A stretch of 64,000 nt of DNA from Geobacteraceae bacterium (GTDB lineage Bacteria; Desulfobacterota; Desulfuromonadia; Geobacterales; Geobacteraceae), in contig JARKPN010000140.1 in the NCBI GenBank assembly GCA_029975275.1, positions 1-64,000 on the forward strand. The letters run 5' to 3'. The translations under genes were made by a program, and so were the position numbers. The notes beneath the pieces were generated by a model. That model did not search any database. It was not told where the DNA came from and worked only from the letters and a program-made list of their open reading frames with translations. The first letter of the stretch is position 1, and every line of letters begins with the position of its first letter. This document shows positions 62,832 to 64,000 of this stretch, piece by piece.

Positions 62832-63305
62832 CTATCTGATTTGCCCCCGGATCACGCCTTCCGGATAGGCAAGGGTATGGACGCTCACATAGGCGTCGCC
62901 CGACCTGATGAGCTTGAGCAATGCGTCCAGCGGTTTACCCCGGAGGTCTCCAGTCAGGTCGTTTGCGCTGATCGTGCCCCTGGCCAGGACGCCGCTGAAA
63001 AAACCGGCCATTTCAGGACCGGCGTACAGGGTCGCCACCGGCGGCCCATCGTAGCCTTCCCGCCCCAGGTGAATAAACGCAGAGGTGACGTTCTTCACGT
63101 TTTCCACTTCGAGAACATAATCGATGCTTTGCTCGTCTTTGGCCAATTTGAATCTGGCCTCGCCCTTCGGCTTCTGATAAAAGCCGAGATCGCTCGTGCC
63201 GTAAGTGGAGAGTATGGCGCGGAGAACGTTTTCGTCCGTAAATCCATGTGTGGCGGCTAAAACAAGCAGTATGACGAGGGGCACCATCAATTTCGACGTT
63301 TTCAT
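62832..63305 (-). CDS. Exported CHRD-domain protein
   Basis: 157 residues on the minus strand; start ATG 63305, with GGAAACG upstream. Signal peptide 1-22. AFIHLGREGYDGPPVATLYAG and the end YVSVHTLAYPEGVIRGQIR are CHRD-domain phrases (His-x-G ... HT-x-x-P-G-E/G-IRGQI). CHRD proteins are extracellular or periplasmic, of unknown function. It faces the NifS gene tail to tail. No obvious tie to the sulfur system. Confidence 0.87.
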   Translation of the reverse strand: MKTSKLMVPLVILLVLAATHGFTDENVLRAILSTYGTSDLGFYQKPKGEARFKLAKDEQSIDYVLEVENVKNVTSAFIHLGREGYDGPPVATLYAGPEMAGFFSGVLARGTISANDLTGDLRGKPLDALLKLIRSGDAYVSVHTLAYPEGVIRGQIR

Positions 63306-63338
63306 TGCACGTTTCCTTTCAAGTCAATCGGATCGTCA

Positions 63339-63487
63339 GCAGGCTGTTGAAAAACTACCGCGGAGGCCGTCTATTGTGTTACGCGGTGCTCACACCCTCG
63401 CCTATCCAGGTGATATGTCTCGGGTGCTGCGCTCCGGGCGCCTTGCATCCGACCTTCCTCGTGACGTTTTTAAACAGCCTGTTAAAG
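63339..63487. repeat. Palindromic CAGGCTGTTGAAAAAC element
   Basis: Starts GCAGGCTGTTGAAAAACTAC and ends TTTTTAAACAGCCTG, with partly complementary arms. A 22-bp piece of it appears inverted at 28600. Looks like a common intergenic palindrome. Nothing else is evident between 63306 and the leader at 63601. Confidence 0.75.
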
Positions 63488-63600
63488 GCTCGGATTTTAT
63501 ATAAAATTCTAAACCGAAATCCAGAAAATACCCACCTCGCTGGTCCTTGTCTTATCGAAACGGTTCCGCAAAAAATTCTCTATATTCGATAAATAATTCC

Positions 63601-63771
63601 TTGACAATTATTTCCCGGCTGTGTATATATTATCTCAACAATATATTAAAACTATCAATTAACTAGATTAATGGCTGAAGCAAGCGACCTGACGAAAAAA
63701 GACAACTGAATAAATATCGTCAAAGCTGACTAGTAATCTGGAGGCCAAGGGGTAACCCTTGGCCTTGTTTG
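63601..63771 (+). promoter_or_regulatory. Promoter plus leader, copy L8 (alcohol dehydrogenase)
   Basis: TTGACA 63601-63606 and TATATA 63624-63629, 17 apart; then AACTATCAATTAACTAGATT, and AAAGCTGACTAGTAATCTGGA leading into the terminator. The leader is longer than L1 by about 35 bases. Confidence 0.75.
63743..63771 (+). terminator. Leader terminator of L8
   Basis: GGCCAAGGG (63743-63751) pairs perfectly with CCCTTGGCC (63756-63764) around GTAA; the tail TTGTTTGTT is T-rich but interrupted. Confidence 0.78.
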
Positions 63772-63878
63772 TTATCCGAAACACGTTCAGAGGGATGGAG
63801 GCGGCACCGGAGATGCCGTTCGACCGTGGGCTGTCGGCGGTACTCCACTACTATAATGCAAGAGAGGAGAAACGCATC

Positions 63879-64000
63879 ATGGCATTGGCAAAACAGACAT
63901 TTGGATTCTTCACTCCGGCCGTTTCATTGCACGGGGTCGGCAGCGCGGACGAAGCAGGGGATCAGGCAAAGGCCCTCGGCGCGACTCACCTGCTGATCGT
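63879..64000 (+). CDS. Iron-containing alcohol dehydrogenase, N-terminus (partial)
   Basis: 40 residues are visible from ATG 63879, with AGAGAGGAG upstream. FGFFTPAVSLHGVGSADEAG and AKALGATHLLIV match the N-terminus of type III Fe-dependent alcohol dehydrogenases (DhaT/lactaldehyde reductase type). The rest lies beyond the window. Leader L8 puts it in the presumed sulfur regulon, so it might oxidise or reduce an alcohol or aldehyde left after sulfur is removed from a hydroxy-thioether. Confidence 0.8.
   Translation, partial: MALAKQTFGFFTPAVSLHGVGSADEAGDQAKALGATHLLI

Overview
The window looks like a chromosomal segment from a GC-rich anaerobic bacterium, probably a Geobacter-like member of the Desulfuromonadia. 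That is an inference from gene content, strong AGGAGG-type ribosome binding sites and dispersed palindromic repeats; there is no rRNA or other marker here. Almost all genes run on the + strand; only a methyltransferase (28.6-29.2 kb) and a CHRD-domain protein (62.8-63.3 kb) are on the - strand. No tRNA, rRNA, CRISPR array, transposase or transcription factor gene was seen.

The core is an unusually large set of nitrogenase-like genes. There are two NifH-like reductases (one canonical at 4056, one with a ruined P-loop at 325), one NifB-like radical SAM protein, two NifX-like small proteins, two NifS-like cysteine desulfurases, and six complete NifD/NifK-like pairs, called A to F here: A 18962-21831, B 23149-25931, C 30401-33289 (order K-D), D 41550-44797, E 45603-48361, F 57116-60204 (order K-D). 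A seventh K-like gene survives only as a C-terminal relic at 30284-30400. All twelve subunits keep the three P-cluster-type cysteines. All six D-like subunits keep the equivalent of the NifD cofactor cysteine (Cys275) but none has the cofactor histidine (His442). This fits group IV nitrogenase-like enzymes such as methylthio-alkane reductase, not nitrogen fixation. The neighbours are sulfur genes: O-acetylhomoserine sulfhydrylase, a second Cys/Met-type PLP enzyme, rhodanese, a sulfonate/taurine-type ABC transporter, and corrinoid methyl-transfer proteins.

Layout: 0-2.5 kb, porin end, degenerate NifH, hydrolase and a YezD-like protein. 2.5-9.9 kb, NifB, YezD-like, NifH and an ABC importer with four permeases but one ATPase. 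9.9-16.0 kb, a NosL / TlpA-like / FtsX-LolD membrane cluster that looks like copper or thiol handling. 16.0-28.6 kb, NifS, MetY, pairs A and B with accessory proteins, rhodanese and a PLP lyase. 28.6-30.1 kb, divergent methyltransferase and FMN protein. 30.1-34.3 kb, K relic, pair C and an MtaA-like methyltransferase. 34.6-44.8 kb, RND exporter, DUF1302, YCF48-like and DUF1329 proteins leading into pair D, whose D subunit carries a His-rich tail. 45.1-51.2 kb, NifX-like, pair E, a frameshifted methyltransferase, a deleted EamA gene, an ABC binding protein and a CMD-family protein. 51.4-60.8 kb, CusBA, corrinoid protein, pair F and DUF1638. 60.8-64.0 kb, GNAT, a second NifS, CHRD protein and the start of an iron alcohol dehydrogenase.

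A repeated control element ties these units together: a TTGACA-N17 promoter, an AT-rich TCTAT/ATAGA dyad and a roughly 100-nt leader ending in a conserved GGAGGCC-stem terminator. It occurs about eight times, in front of the NifB, NifS-MetY-A, FMN-protein, C, RND-to-D, CusBA-F and alcohol dehydrogenase units. My reading is a sulfur-responsive regulon for importing and reductively cleaving several organosulfur substrates, with each D/K pair possibly serving a different one and two pairs linked to corrinoid methyl transfer. The regulator, the substrates and the division of labour between the pairs are unknown. A second repeat family, about 210-bp palindromes, sits between genes of these operons.
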